In this document: positions 1 through 8,927 of the stretch, piece by piece
Numbering within the stretch: the stretch's first letter is position 1
How the letters are laid out: every line of letters begins with the position of its first letter
Assembly (NCBI GenBank): GCA_003024985.2
Contig: PXIH01S0021738.1
Strand: one strand, 5' to 3'
DNA: 15,724 nucleotides
Origin: Euperipatoides rowelli
Taxonomy: Eukaryota; Onychophora; Udeonychophora; Euonychophora; Peripatopsidae
Notes under the pieces: model-generated
Database searches by the model: none
Told to the model about the DNA's origin: nothing
What the model saw: only the letters and a program-made list of their open reading frames with translations
Program-made: the position numbers and the translations under genes

Positions 1-22
1 TTTTTTTTTTTTTTTTAACTAG

Positions 23-125
23 GTCTTCTATCTGGTACAGGATGGACTAAACTTCCTAAACCTAAATATACCCCGATTATTGAAGATGCTAGTGATAACA
101 TTAATGGACAAGTTAAATATCTTGG
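23..125 (+). CDS. VPS13B: VPS13B C-terminal region, exon n-2 (antepenultimate)
   Basis: This is a coding exon of the VPS13B/COH1 orthologue, entered through a 16-T tract and an AACTAG acceptor (AG at 21-22). It leaves through a GG/GTAATG donor at 126. The open frame begins with a split glycine codon (GT at 23-24, then CTT at 25) and encodes about 34 residues, including SGTGWTKLPKP and NGQVKYLG. From memory, human VPS13B has the matching LHGAGLSQLPK and HVKYVWKML stretch just before its last ~170 residues. The other two frames hit stops early. The exon ends in phase 2: its final GG joins the first A of the next exon to give glycine, followed by KML, which reproduces the human KML junction exactly. 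The upstream part of this gene (several thousand codons in the family) lies left of the window. VPS13B is a bridge-like lipid transfer protein acting at Golgi membranes; that role is known from the family, not from this window. Confidence 0.85.
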
Positions 126-2240
126 GTAATGATTATATTTTATTAAAATTCTGCATTTGAAGCAAAATGTCTACATGACCAAGGGACAAATGATTTTCAA
201 TATTAAATATTTTAATCTACACTTAAAATATAATTTTTGTTTTTTTAAGCACACAAATTGTTTCACATTAAGTATTTTAAATTATAGCATGTTTGCATGA
301 GCAGGTCATTTCTTCCCATCTAGAATGAATGGGTCATTGTTCAAAGTTTAAAAAAAAAATTAAAATTAAACACGAGATTGAGTCAACTTCCTGAGTGTTT
401 ATACAGTATCATAAGGGTTAATATATGTTAGATTTCCATTCATTTTTATAAAAATACAGATGGAGATTTTAAAGTCAATAAATTTATTGAAATACTAGCC
501 GAAAGATCCCAGAGTTGCAGAGGGGAGGGGTGATGATCAGGTTTAATGACAACTTATAGTTTCCGCTTGGTCTTAGAAAGTAGGCCAAATTTGGTCCTGC
601 CAGTCAATTGTTTTAGTAATTGCCTGTATGGAGGGAAAGGGGGGGGGGGTCATAGACACAGGGGATTTGATTTACTTTGTTTAATGACTATATTTTCTGC
701 TGGGTCCTAGAGAGTAAGTGTTCCAAATTTTGTTTAGATCAGTTCAAGAGTTAGGAATTGCCCACGGGGGTGGTCTATAGGGGATGGTGTGCCCTGGTTT
801 AATGATAGTCTCTTTGTCACTGAGTCCTAGAGAGTATGTAAGCTAAATTTGGTCCCAATTGGTCCAAGAGTTTAGAATTGCCCATTGGGGGGGGGGGGGT
901 CCAATAAGTCAGGGCTTGGTTTCTACGATGAAAGTATGCAAATTTTGATGAGATTAATAAAACAGTTGAGAATTGTATAGAGAACATACTGTACAGAATA
1001 TTGATTAACAGTGCCACACCTTTGAGAATTCAGTCATTTATATTACCATTCTCTCAATCTGCAACCATTTGCAAAACTTTGTAATACAATGTTTTGCAAG
1101 TGCCTATGCACAGAAAGTGAATTGAAGGCGTGATATTTTCTTTCACTCCTACATTGAGATCTTTCTGCTTTACCGAACATTTTATCATCATAAAGCACCA
1201 GCAGATTAACAAGTTTCACGCTTGTTTTTCTATTTTTTTTTCACCGAGAATTTTTTTTTTTTGCAAAGAGAATTTGAAGATTCAATAGCATATCAACTAT
1301 TATGGAAGCCATGGCAATTGCTACACTTTCAACTGTACGTTTTTTTAAGCAGTATTCAGCAGAGGAATTTGATCAGTTCCACTGTTCATTGAATATCATT
1401 AAATATATTGAAAAATTTCTGATTTGAAAGTAGATCTATGAATAGACAGACAGTAAAATGATTAAAAAAATATGTTTATATATACAGCAACTTGGATCAT
1501 GTCTTCCCCTTTCTCATTTTATAATAATCTAAACTCGTCACAGACAATATCTACCCTCTTCCCTGAAGTTGTGCTCTTGATGATGAGTGATCTCTGTTCC
1601 ATGATAATTTTGCAAAATGAAGTTGTTTAAGCTACCAAGTTACCAGAAGCAATAGTTTTTAAAAAAAATAAAAAATGCTTAGGATATAACTTTTTTTTTT
1701 TAAATAGTCCTACTATAGACAGTGATATCAATTAACTTTTCTAAAAGCCAATGTTTACTGAAATTATTTGGATAATAACTACTTTATACCTTTAATTTTA
1801 ATCCAATATTGTATTTATTGAAATGTTTTCAATCTAATATTTTTTTTTTTAAGAAAAAAAAAAATTATGGAAATTATTTATTCTTCCAAACAAATGAATA
1901 ATTTAAATCTTGTTTTGATTTGGCCTAATTTAATAACATAAAGATTATTTCTCTGTACCAGAATATTCTTTAAATTGGATTAATGTAAATCATTCTTAAG
2001 TTTTTTTTTTTTTTTTTTACTGAGGTGTATATGCCACATATGCTGTACTGTTTGGCCTTTAATTTTTTTGCATGCACTCAAATAATGTCATTAACTAAAC
2101 ATTCCTAGTTTTTTTCATACATTTCACTCTTTAAAAACAATTACTCTTTTTTTTTTAATTGTTTTTGTCAGTAATAAATTTGATTTGCATTAATTTTTTT
2201 TATTACGTATTGAGATGTTTTGTTTTTATCTTTTTTAAAG
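126..2240 (+). other. VPS13B intron (2115 bp)
   Basis: This intron lies between the first two visible VPS13B exons. It has a GTAATG donor and a TTTTTTAAAG acceptor, both consistent with the reading frame. The interior is AT-rich with many T or A runs of 9-18 bases. Its only organised content is the tandem repeat at 541-976. I see no coding exon and no RNA gene in it. A short minus-strand open frame across 817-1017 falls inside the repeat and is not credible as a gene. Confidence 0.8.
541..976. repeat. Tandem repeat, ~118-138 bp unit, about 3.5 degenerate copies with poly-G
   Basis: Copies begin at the recurring GTTTAATGA at 541, 679 and 797, with a decayed partial copy from 919 to about 976. 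Each unit runs in the same order: GTTTAATGA, a pyrimidine-rich stretch, GGTCCTAGAGAGTA (or a variant), CAAATTTGGTCC (or a variant), CAAGAGTTAGGAATTGCCC (or a variant), then a G run. The G runs are 10 G at about 641-650 and 13 G at 887-899; the middle copy has GGGGGTGG. Copies differ by substitutions and short indels, so the array is old. It lies wholly inside a VPS13B intron. Confidence 0.8.
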
Positions 2241-2490
2241 AAAAATGCTTCAGACGTTACAAAATCCGGAGGTAATTTGTTGTTTAGCAGCAACACAAGT
2301 TACAAGGATGGGAATAAATGCTGTAAATTATCTACTATTAACAACTGAGGTCTTGTTTGTCGTCAGCTCTTCAGAAGATGCCCAGCAACAAGCATTTGCC
2401 ATCTCCGAGATAGAATGTCGACCAAAGGCATCCGATTCAAGTATTCTCTACATTATTCCAAAACATGCCAATAAAGCTGTGATTACAGAG
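2241..2490 (+). CDS. VPS13B: VPS13B C-terminal region, penultimate exon
   Basis: This exon begins after TTTTTTAAAG. Its first A completes a split glycine codon, then AAA (2242) and ATG (2245), giving KMLQTLQNPEV; the human counterpart as I recall it is KMLQSLGRPEV. The strongest identifier is TTEVLFVVSSSEDAQQQAF, where human VPS13B has TSEVLFVVSVSEDTQQQAF. The next stretch, EIECRPKASDSSILY, keeps the family pattern of beta-strands expected of the C-terminal PH-like fold. The exon encodes 83 residues and ends in phase 0 at GAG, followed by GTAAGA at 2491, a near-consensus donor. The ATG at 2245 is internal, not a start. Reading past the donor adds 20 unrelated residues before a stop, which supports the splice site. 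Confidence 0.93.
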
Positions 2491-4124
2491 GTAAGACAAT
2501 ATAAGGTTGTATTTAATGGTTATAGTATATTTTTTGTTGAGATATCCAATTGACCTTACAAAAATACTTAACTTTTCTGGATTAAATTGTAGTAGACTAA
2601 TTAACATGTTCTTTCAGCAGTTACTGTCAAATCTTATATTTGATCACAAGATAATTATTTTATGTATATTTTTTTTTGTAACCATTAGCATTAATATATC
2701 ATTGTTGAGTTTATCAATTAGTTGTATCAAGTTCCAGCTCTATTTATGAGTGGATAATTTTATGTTTAGCTTTGTACCAAAGTATTTTGTATTATTGTAA
2801 TCCCATCATCGGGAGTGATATTTATGATTAAATTAATTATACTTCAAAGTCATAAGAGTTATATGTTATTGATTTAGCTAAGGAAGTTTAGTAGCGTAGG
2901 GAGTGATAGATATATTTTAAGTGAAAACCATTGTGCAAACCAAGAGTAACATCCGACCAACACCATCTTGTTTTGACTATCACTGAAATTCCAAGATTTT
3001 TAACTGATTTCCTTGTGCTGCTGCGATCTAAAATCCTACCAACTTGTTTACTCAGAGATTATCAGCTTGTAAAATGATTAAGATGAACAGCCGTTTGTTA
3101 AAATTTATGTGGATGGTTCTTTAGTCATAAAGTAGCTCTTGTAGAATCTGACATAAATCCAAACATGCTGTATTTCTTAGAGATTTGCATTATCACTGCT
3201 GTATAGATTTTGTATGAATTTATTATGTTTCTTATTCATGTTTTATTATGATCACTTTTCTCATAAATATATAACTTCATATTTTATAACTAGTGTTAAC
3301 TTTCATATTAGTTTAGTTGCACACTTATAACTAATACAATATACAGTATATTTGGCTTTATAGCTTAGGATTAGAATATCTGAATAGGGATTCAATCTAT
3401 TGATAAAATGTCTTAGAACTTTTTATATACAAATATTCAGTGATTTACAGGCAGATTTCTGTCAGACTAAACCAACCACATTATGCATAACTTGCAATCT
3501 ATTCTAGCAAATCATTATGTGTTTACTAGCAACAGATATTGTAGTTTGTGATGAATAGTGTTGAGTGGAAGCTTTTAAGTAGGCAGGACTATATCATTTA
3601 GAGGTGCAGTTCTGGTTTGTTATATTACTGTGTCTCTTGAATGTAGTTTGTTTCCTTTGCTAATGGAATATTAATTACTTACTGTACATTGTTATTGGTG
3701 ACATGTAGATGGTTATTTTTATACTTAAACTATTTTTCTTGCAATTGCAATTATATATAGTAGAGACCCATTTAATGTATAACACACTACATATTTTATA
3801 TGCCTGTTAATATGTTAAAAAAAAAAAAACAGCTTTTTTTTTTCAAAGACCCTTGATTCTCACTACGACTATCTATGGACACCATGGGAAAAATCCCCCA
3901 CTCCACCCATATAAGTATGTACTGCAAAACATTTTTTTTGCACCCTGTTTCACATTTTGCCTAAGGCTAATAGTAACAATATGTCCACATCTTGAGAACA
4001 ATAAGTATTTGTTCCTATTGGGATCTCGGATAACAAAATGTTATTTACTTTTACAAAAAGTACAAGTAATCTTTTGTTATGGCAATAGTATGTTAGTCAG
4101 CCATTTCTTCATCACTCCAAGGTA

Positions 4125-4191
4125 TTTTTCACCTTTTCAAGTACATGAAAGAAAACATTCTGAGCAAATATACAACTGAAAAGGTGAAAAA
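4125..4191. repeat. Inverted repeat, 15-bp perfect arms, 37-bp spacer
   Basis: The left arm TTTTTCACCTTTTCA (4125-4139) is the exact reverse complement of TGAAAAGGTGAAAAA (4177-4191). It lies in the last VPS13B intron. It could be the remains of a short inverted-repeat transposon or simply an RNA stem. No flanking duplication is evident. Confidence 0.6.
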
Positions 4192-4633
4192 AGCTATTAA
4201 AGGATAAACAAAATCTCCCTGTCACCCTAGAGCATGTGTGTCTTGCTCACCTTTGCACTAATGGAATCCTTCTAGTTCATTACTGTTTATCAACATACTG
4301 TAGCTTAGTAATACAACAAACATCTGAATTAGAGTATTTGGTATTTTTGTAGCAAGTTTGGCCTCTGTTTAGGGTCTGGCATCTGGAAGTACTGAACCAA
4401 TATGCCGTATGCTAAAAGCACAAAGAAAGTGTAGATTTTGAACTATTTATTTAGTCCAGAGATCTCAAAAATGGTTCAATATCCCAGATTTTTTATTCTT
4501 TCAAAAATTAAAATACATTCCTTTAAATACTGTATAAAATTCTTAAGTCTATTTTTATAGTTTTTAAATCTTGACAAAGCTCGAGCAAATCTTTAAAAAA
4601 TGTTATTTAGGTGACACTGTCTCCAGATCATGA

Positions 4634-4645
4634 GGGGGGGGGGGG
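4634..4645. repeat. Poly-G run of 12
   Basis: Twelve consecutive G lie in an otherwise AT-rich intron, one of four long G/C homopolymers in the window (641-650, 887-899 and 14911-14920 are the others). Confidence 0.9.
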
Positions 4646-4881
4646 AGAAAGATTTATGTTGGTTAATTTTGAGATTCAGAGCTTATAGTCAATCCTCTAT
4701 TTTAAAACTATAATAATAATTGTCACTCCTCCCTCCTCCAATATTCCATTTTTTTTTAACATAAATTACTGTGGTCCTTATGTGAAGTTATTAGTGACAT
4801 TTATTTAAATATCTTAAAAAAATATTTTTGGGAAGATATTTCCTCACATATTTTTAAACTTTGTTTTTTGTCCGTCCCTAG

Positions 4882-5133
4882 GAAGAAGAAAGGAACAAAG
4901 ACCGGGTGGCTGAATATGTGGAAAATACCGGTTTTGCTCCAGTGCATTCAAAATGTGGAGACAGCGATACACAGTCTGATCATTCACCCCAGGGAGAAAG
5001 CAATGGAGCCTGTGTAACTTCATTGGAACTTAGTCGATATCAATTTTTTGTCAGCCCCCAATACAGAAATCTTTTTATTACTCTCTTTATTCTAATGCAA
5101 AATCAACTTTTAAACAAGGGCTTTGTGCTCTGA
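4882..5133 (+). CDS. VPS13B: VPS13B C-terminal region, last coding exon
   Basis: This exon follows CCCTAG (AG at 4880-4881) in phase 0 and runs to TGA at 5131-5133, encoding 83 residues. It opens with an acidic/basic helix-like stretch (EEERNKDRVAEYV), where human VPS13B as I recall it has NRLVDYI. A serine/asparagine-rich linker with no clear conservation follows. The end, YQFFVSPQYRNLF then NQLLNKGF, matches the human ending YHYLVDPHFAQVF and NKALRKGFP in spacing and key residues. The stop lies two residues after GF, so the protein end is intact. The three exons together give about 201 residues, all of them the extreme C-terminus. Assignment to VPS13B rather than VPS13A/C/D rests on the QQQAF block and this tail. 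Confidence 0.92.
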   Translation, partial: EEERNKDRVAEYVENTGFAPVHSKCGDSDTQSDHSPQGESNGACVTSLELSRYQFFVSPQYRNLFITLFILMQNQLLNKGFVL

Positions 5134-5150
5134 TACACTGTTCTCTAATG

Positions 5151-5164
5151 CATTATCGATAATG
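5151..5164. repeat. 14-bp perfect palindrome in 3'UTR
   Basis: CATTATCGATAATG reads the same on both strands and starts 18 bases after the VPS13B stop codon. An overlapping AATGCATT palindrome precedes it. Whether it is functional is unknown. Confidence 0.6.
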
Positions 5165-5836
5165 AAATCATAAAATTTGAAGCGATAAAAATATCTTGCA
5201 TTGATAAATATTTTTATATTGGATTACAATGCTATTAGAAAACAAAATATGGCATTCATTCGTGTTTTTTTTTTCAACAAATATTTCTAGTTTGACTCGA
5301 CAAAGATTTTAAATTTCAAAGTGGTCAATTGAGAGTTTAAAATAACCTAAAAAAAAAAGTATAGACATTATATTTTCTATGAACTAGACCAACGTCAAAT
5401 GCGGAGACTGAATCGGAACACTCTAGTTTAAAATCCCATTTTTTGTATAATTGGCCTAAATCAAATTTATTTTTTGAGGGTTTTTATGACTATAGTAATT
5501 ATGTAACACTTTCACCTATTATTTTTCATAATTTATCGGTTAACTCAATGTTCAATTTACATTTTTAAAAATATAATTTTTGGCATCATTCCCATAAAAA
5601 ATACAAACTTGAAAAGTAAATCCCCTCTATTTTTGTTCCATTAGTAAAGTCTCAAAATGGAATTATTTTGACTTTCCTTAATATTCAACATTTTTAGTTG
5701 CAAAAGGAAATAATTCATGTAAAGTGGTCATGTGACACAAGGACCAGAATCATAGCTGTTAATTTTGTTATGCAGTACAAGAAAATAATTTTAATTAACC
5801 TGTTTATAATGATTTACTTTTCCCTCTAAGTGATGA

Positions 5837-5842
5837 AATAAA
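5837..5842 (+). promoter_or_regulatory. Candidate poly(A) signal of VPS13B
   Basis: AATAAA lies about 700 bases after the stop. A second AATAAA at 6054 is an alternative. Confidence 0.4.
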
Positions 5843-5860
5843 AATATTCAGGATAATAAT

Positions 5861-6313
5861 TGCTTCATGATAGATAAATATTACGAAATCAGGCCGTAAT
5901 GTAAATAAGCATTCCTTTCCTTAGGCCCGAGGTCTTCGTTCAATGTAAAGTTAGCATAATCTATTTTCAAAAACAAATTATTTTGTAATTTTTGCACAAA
6001 GATATGTAAATATTGTTTAATATATATTGTAAAATATATTGTATTTATAATGTAATAAAAAAAATATTTTAAATATTTAAAATTTTATTCTATCAAAATT
6101 AAATTGATCCATTTCAGGTTTAACATTATTCTTCATCCAAAAAAAATATGAAACCAAAGAATTAGTATTTCAAGTTGCTATATTTTGATGCACACTCAAA
6201 ACCTTTATTTATTATTTTTGTATGAATAGTTACTAAGACAGTACAATTATCTTAAAATCCGTTTATATAAATTACTTAATAAATTACAATGTTAGGTTCT
6301 TATCGATGGTAAA
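5861..6313. other. AT-rich stretch, nothing supported
   Basis: This stretch between the likely VPS13B end and the first SINE is dominated by A/T runs. It holds the alternative poly(A) signal at 6054 and no open frame, splice pair or RNA gene that I can support. Confidence 0.5.
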
Positions 6314-6446
6314 GGGCAGCGTACTTGGTAAAAAAAGCTAGGGAAAAAAAACGTTTCATAACTGCCCTAGCCGGGGATTGAACCTGGATCCCCAGCATAC
6401 GTCTTAGTCTTAATAATCCAAGCTCTCACCACTTTGCAACAAGACC
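6314..6446 (-). mobile_element. tRNA-derived SINE, copy 1
   Basis: Read on the minus strand from 6446, the element opens with a tRNA-like head: GTTGCAAAGTGGTGAGAGC resembles an A box with D-arm, and AGGTTCAATCCCCGG (around 6370-6385) is a good B box with T-arm. The acceptor stem does not pair, so it is not a working tRNA gene. After the head comes a body shared with the copy at 8928-9083: CAGTTATGA, ACG, a T run, CCCTAGC, a second T run, then ACCAAGTACGCTGCC. Two copies of the same head-plus-body unit 2.5 kb apart identify a dispersed SINE rather than one tRNA pseudogene. Confidence 0.7.
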
Positions 6447-6886
6447 TTTATTATTATTATGTTTATTTCAACTTTCAATGTGTTATTGATATATTAGTCC
6501 TATTGCCTATAGTATAGTTTATTTCGATGATTTACCAAGAGAATTCAAGTATTTCATAAATGACTAAGACTTGAATTATTAAAAAACTTACAGGATACCA
6601 TCTTTGTATTCAAACAGATCATAATGACACTGGAGAACAATAGGTCATGAAGTCCGTATATGCTGTAAATAGAGTAGCTCCTATGTGGAACACTGTGCTA
6701 TATGGGCTGTAATTTGATTACTCTTTATAATGATTGCTATTGTGTGTGTATCTTGCTTGTTTTTTTGGGGGCGATTCATGCTGGTAATCAGCTCTACTTT
6801 GTTTTATCCTACACATTTTCGAAAAATGGTTTAATTTTGAGCAATAGTTGCATGTTTTTCACCTAGCTTTGCATTCAAATAGTCCT
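6447..6886. other. AT-rich stretch, nothing supported
   Basis: I see no coding signal, RNA gene or organised repeat in this stretch beyond short T and A runs. Confidence 0.5.
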
Positions 6887-7160
6887 TTAACCCTTTCCAC
6901 TCCACTCAATTCAGAGAATTTGTATTCTACAGGTCCACAATAAAAAACAAAAATCTATTTTTTTTATGTATTTACCGTATATGAAGAAAAATAAATAAAA
7001 AAGTCAATTGTTTTTTTTATAATTGAATGGAATAGGATGAAAAATAAAAGACATAATAATTGAAACATTTTTACAAGAATAGGCTATTGCAATTTGAGAA
7101 CCAAATTACTCACTATAAATGGAGATTGTGAATCAACTTTGGAGTGGATGATAACGTTAA
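6887..7160. mobile_element. Possible TTAA-flanked (piggyBac-like) MITE, decayed
   Basis: The left end reads TTAACCCTTTCCACTCCACT and then ATTCA; TTAA followed by CCCTTT is typical of piggyBac-type ends. The right end reads TGAATCAACTTTGGAGTGGA, a degenerate spacer, then GTTAA at 7156-7160, so GGAGTGGA and TGAAT mirror the left end. The arms match only in blocks and the right end lacks AAAGGG, so this is either a worn element or coincidence. Related right-end sequence recurs at 7457-7485 (TGAATCAACTTTAGAGTG) and, more weakly, at 7501-7530. Confidence 0.3.
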
Positions 7161-7530
7161 GTAACAAACATTAATTTTCCAAGTTTTATTATTACAAATT
7201 TATATACATACAGTATTTATATATGTTTGATCTAATTTGACCTTTTTGGTGTTGAATAGATAAATATCATAAAAAAATAAAATAAAATTCTGACGAGTTT
7301 TCCTAGATGATTTATTGAATATAAAAAAAATTAATAAATTTGGATTTCTATAATTTTTATTTCTTATAATTAGTATTCTCTAATTTTTTTATTTTTAAAA
7401 ATAAAAAAAATAGTAGTTGCAGCATATTTGAATATAATTATTATTGATTATGAAATACAAAAGATTCTGAATCAACTTTAGAGTGCAACTACTAAATTAA
7501 AAATGGCGATTGAGAATCTACATTGCACTC
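7117..7530. repeat. Three related ~30-bp direct repeats
   Basis: The block around TGAATCAACTTTGGAGTG occurs at 7117-7146, 7457-7485 (17 of 18 core bases equal at 7468-7485) and, at about 23 of 30 bases, 7501-7530. On the minus strand all three translate to variants of KVDSQSPF. The third copy lies directly downstream of the broken gag. They may be ends of related short elements or a duplicated piece of the retroelement. The sequence between them is AT-rich and uninformative. Confidence 0.5.
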
Positions 7531-8151
7531 TTACGGACGAAACTGTAATCGTTTGGCGACATCCTTTGTTTTGGTTAATGTGTTTAAGCGATGAATCTTT
7601 TCTTTGTATTGCATTAATTTCCTCACAACAGATTCAATAGCAATAGCTTATTGGTTACAGATGTCATTAATTCTGCCATTCTGAATGATTTCCTCTAAAT
7701 ATTTGTTGGGGATTTGTAACGCATATCGCCTTAACCTTCCTGACTCGCATCCTACTATTAGCTGATTTTATTTCCTTTTCTTCCGAATCAAAACGGCAGG
7801 ATTTTGCTAGCCTTTTAAGTTTCAGGACATATTGGTCTAAATTTTCCCCTACTATTTGTTTACTTTGTCTAAATATATACGCCTCGAATTCAGAATTTTG
7901 TTGAATCGCAAAATAATCCGAAATGGCGGACCTGGTAGAATGGAGCGTGTCTGCAGGAGTTAGTGTTCCGAATGTCTTCTAACTCTTCCCCCATATAGTG
8001 GTAAAGAAGGGCCCCTTTTTTTTTTCTTTTTTTTTTTAGCTTTTTTTGTTTATGGTTACAGTTTTTCTGTCCATCTTCTCCATCGCTGGCTTGCCGTGTT
8101 GGGGCTGCTAGCATACTCAAAAGTGGGAAAATTCATGATTTGTAAACTCAT
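7531..8151 (-). pseudogene. Ty3/gypsy-type retrotransposon gag, broken
   Basis: A gag relic of an LTR retrotransposon reads on the minus strand from ATG at 8151-8149. The first frame carries FEYASSPNTASQRWRRW, typical of the N-terminus of these gags (8151 to about 8059). An A-rich tract then shifts the frame. ALLYHYMGEELEDI follows at 8012 to about 7971, the conserved capsid segment. A further shift brings a stretch at 7915-7763 that includes FEAYIFRQ, GENLDQY and RLAKSCRF, and another gives GCESGRLRRYAL from 7752. There is an in-frame TAA at 7650-7648 and a final TAA at 7533-7531, just where a zinc knuckle would be expected. With at least three frame breaks and an internal stop, it cannot make a working capsid. 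No protease or reverse transcriptase is visible downstream. Confidence 0.85.
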
Positions 8152-8356
8152 CTTTGTTGTTCTTTGTTTAATTTTCTCTATTTTTGTATGCTAATCTTTT
8201 GTTTTTGTTCAATTTCAAAAATGTTCAAAGCATGTTTCTTTTTTACTTTTTTTTTTTTTTAACTTATGTAAACATGGCGATGCGCCAGCATTTTTTGCTC
8301 ATATAATTAATTTTAATAATTTTAGATTTACTGACCTTTTGCTCTTCTTATGGCTA
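8152..8356 (-). other. Retrotransposon leader between primer-binding site and gag
   Basis: About 205 bases separate the primer-binding site from the gag ATG. The stretch is A-rich on the transcribed strand and has no long open frame. This is a normal leader length for a Ty3/gypsy element. Confidence 0.55.
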
Positions 8357-8365
8357 GGTCACCAA
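8357..8365 (-). promoter_or_regulatory. Candidate primer-binding site
   Basis: On the minus strand, TTGGTGACC follows directly after the LTR end ...CACAACA. A TGG just inside the 5' LTR is the usual complement of a tRNA 3' CCA end. I cannot say which tRNA would prime. Confidence 0.55.
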
Positions 8366-8566
8366 TGTTGTGTCCTTTAGTGTTGTGTTGGTACAACAAA
8401 TCTGAAGAACTGAGTAACATTGTTTTTTAAATATATTTTATTTATTGTGCTTACATTATTCTACTTCCTTCCCCTGCTTATCGTCTGCTAACCTCCCTTT
8501 CTCATCCTGCTCTCGCTGTGTCTACATATCACATGGCTATTTCATACAGTTAATACATAATACTCA
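8366..8566 (-). repeat. 5' LTR of the gypsy-like element (solo copy in window)
   Basis: On the minus strand this ~200-bp segment starts TGAGTA (at 8566) and ends CACAACA (at 8366), giving the TG...CA ends of an LTR. It contains AATAAATAAA (complement of 8437-8446) in the expected poly(A)-signal position. The candidate primer-binding site, leader and gag follow in the right order. The outer boundary at 8566 is a judgement from the TG; no second LTR or target duplication is visible, so the element's 3' part is lost or outside. Confidence 0.55.
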
Positions 8567-8927
8567 TGTTAAAAGCTGACTGCTTAAAAAATTCATGTTA
8601 AATCAAAGTAAACAATAGGCCAATATTTTTTTTTTTGCTTCGAAATTTTACCACTACTTTATGGAAATAATAATAGGCTTAAAAATTCTTTATACTTAAC
8701 AAAATAATGTTGCAATTTATTACGATAAATTTAGATTTTAGCGATGTCAAATACTTTTTTAGCATGATACTGTACATACTAATCAATTGAAGTTGATTGT
8801 TTTTTATAAAATACATTTCCTGTCATTTATTCTCCATTTTTTTATTTTTTTTTGTAATTAAATATTTTAGAGTTAAGTAGATTTAAATAGCAAGTAACTA
8901 GACACACCCACCAGGTTACAATGAGCC
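8567..8927. other. AT-rich stretch, nothing supported
   Basis: Only A/T-rich unique-looking sequence lies between the LTR and the second SINE. No coding or RNA signal was found. Confidence 0.5.

Larger units (their letters stand above)
2491..4881 (+). other. VPS13B intron (2391 bp)
   Basis: This is the last visible VPS13B intron, with a GTAAGA donor and a TTTTTTGTCCGTCCCTAG acceptor. It is AT-rich and unstructured apart from an interrupted inverted repeat at 4125-4191 and a 12-G run at 4634-4645. A 108-codon open frame at 3853-4179 has no splice support, no recognisable motif and a hydrophobic, phenylalanine-rich composition typical of translated AT-rich DNA, so I do not call it. Confidence 0.8.
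5134..5860 (+). other. VPS13B 3' untranslated region (inferred end)
   Basis: The stretch after the VPS13B stop is AT-rich. The first canonical AATAAA on the + strand is at 5837-5842 and a second is at 6054-6059, so the transcript probably ends near 5855-5860 or near 6080. No open frame of note lies inside. The exact end is inferred from the signal alone. Confidence 0.45.

Noticed and set aside
817-1017. 66-codon minus-strand open frame
   Set aside because: It overlaps the tandem repeat and translates the poly-G run as a proline run; the repeat explains it.
2507-2749. 80-codon + strand open frame
   Set aside because: It lies just past the VPS13B donor, is hydrophobic and AT-driven, and has no supporting signal.
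3853-4179. 108-codon open frame on the + strand
   Set aside because: It lies inside a VPS13B intron, has no splice or motif support and has the Phe/Leu/Tyr-rich makeup of random AT-rich translation.
6366-6446. Functional tRNA gene on the minus strand
   Set aside because: The B box is good, but the acceptor and anticodon stems do not pair, and a second copy with a shared non-tRNA body shows it is a SINE.
7117-7530. CRISPR-like array
   Set aside because: There are only three imperfect blocks with irregular spacing, in an animal genome; transposon ends or duplicated element sequence explain them better.
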